DNA of 15,030 bases from JAFLCA01 sp041907145 (lineage in GTDB: Bacteria > Bdellovibrionota_C > UBA2361 > JAFLCA01): the NCBI GenBank assembly GCA_041907145.1, contig JAYRHW010000228.1, positions 1 to 15,030 of the forward strand, written 5' to 3'. The notes beneath the pieces are model-generated. The model made no database searches, was not told the origin of the DNA, and saw nothing but the letters and a program-made list of their open reading frames with translations. The position numbers were made by a program, and so were the translations under genes. Of this stretch, positions 14,482 to 15,030 are shown one piece after another (within the stretch, counting starts at the first letter, position 1; each line of letters begins with the position of its first letter).

Positions 14482-15030
14482 CCTGAACGCAGCAAGTTCA
14501 GAAGCAGCTGCGGCTGTTGATTAGCTGAGGCCAGAACCGAAGCGGCGGCCTGTTGTAGTATCTGTAATGAAACCAGGCGCGCCGACTCAGCGGCGACATC
14601 GACATCACGGATTCTGGACTCGGCAGCTTTGGTGTTCTCGTTGAGATTAAGGGTGAGAGAAAGAGCGGTTTGCAGGCGGCTTTGTGTTGCTCCGTATGAA
14701 CCTCTGAGTGCGCTTAGGTCGTCGAGTCGCCTTCCGAGCACCGTCAGCGCGTCACGGGCACGGCCGACATTTTCAATGCCGGTAAAGTCTATGACGGACT
14801 CAGCCTTGCCAGTCGCGGATCGTGAAAGTACCCGTAGTTGGCTTACGTCCAGGTTAAAGGACATGCTGCCTCCCTGAGAAATCGGCCCATAGAGCAGTGT
14901 CTCGATTGGAGTGAGATATCCGGTGCTGGCATCGACTCCCAGATGTGTGCGACCGTACAGAGTCCACTCATCCCCGGCCTGGATTTGCTCTCCTGTGATA
15001 TTACTGCTTCCTACTACTCCAGCCTCAGCA
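14478..15030 (-). CDS. Flagellin, C-terminal part (5' end beyond window)
   Basis: The minus-strand frame is open from the right edge to a TAA at 14478-14480, giving 183 residues of the C-terminus. The final roughly 75 residues are the conserved flagellin D0/D1 C-terminal helix: SRIRDVDVAAESARLVSLQI, LQQAAASVLASANQQPQLLL and NLLRSG. It forms the filament core after export by the flagellar type III system. The preceding part (about 60 residues upstream of MSFNLDVSQLRVL) belongs to the variable exposed region. The ATG at 14864 is inside the gene, so it is not the start. FlgL is an alternative, but the repeat-free QILQQA, ANQ and LLR ending fits flagellin better. The stop codon overlaps the convergent radical SAM stop by two bases. 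Confidence 0.92.
   Translation of the reverse strand, partial: AEAGVVGSSNITGEQIQAGDEWTLYGRTHLGVDASTGYLTPIETLLYGPISQGGSMSFNLDVSQLRVLSRSATGKAESVIDFTGIENVGRARDALTVLGRRLDDLSALRGSYGATQSRLQTALSLTLNLNENTKAAESRIRDVDVAAESARLVSLQILQQAAASVLASANQQPQLLLNLLRSG

Overview
The window reads as chromosomal DNA of a flagellated Gram-negative bacterium of moderate GC content. It carries a flagellin C-terminus, an HtpX inner-membrane protease, a BON-domain envelope protein and several proteins with Sec signal peptides. The taxon cannot be fixed by eye. The core genes look proteobacterial, possibly a deltaproteobacterial or Bdellovibrionota-like lineage, but the YebC protein resembles the form I associate with Bacteroidetes.

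Layout. Positions 1-1837 (minus) hold the first 612 codons of a very large protein of unknown family that runs off the left edge. It is divergent from a small secreted protein (2042-2494, plus), which ends in a strong hairpin terminator. Next come a second large unknown protein (about 2806-4659, plus) and a class I/II PLP aminotransferase (4645-5814, minus), whose 3' ends overlap by 15 bp. A hypothetical gene (about 6024-6575, plus) precedes a gene-poor stretch (6576-7210). That stretch is mostly an imperfect tandem repeat with a 247-bp period, built of nested inverted repeats.

From 7211 the content is more conventional: a secreted protein with a DUF4124-like N-terminus, a YebC-family protein, a double-BON-domain envelope protein (minus), a TPR-like protein (minus) and an ArnT/PMT-like GT39 membrane glycosyltransferase (minus). 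Divergent from the glycosyltransferase is an apparent two-gene operon: htpX followed by a B12-binding radical SAM protein, joined by a TGATG stop/start overlap. The right edge is the C-terminal part of a flagellin (minus), whose stop codon overlaps the radical SAM stop codon.

There is no tRNA, rRNA, CRISPR array, transposase or integrase that I can support. The least explained parts are the two large proteins of unknown family on the left and the repeat block at about 6630-7083. Most other genes are housekeeping or envelope functions. Taxon and family statements come from memory of protein families, not from a search.
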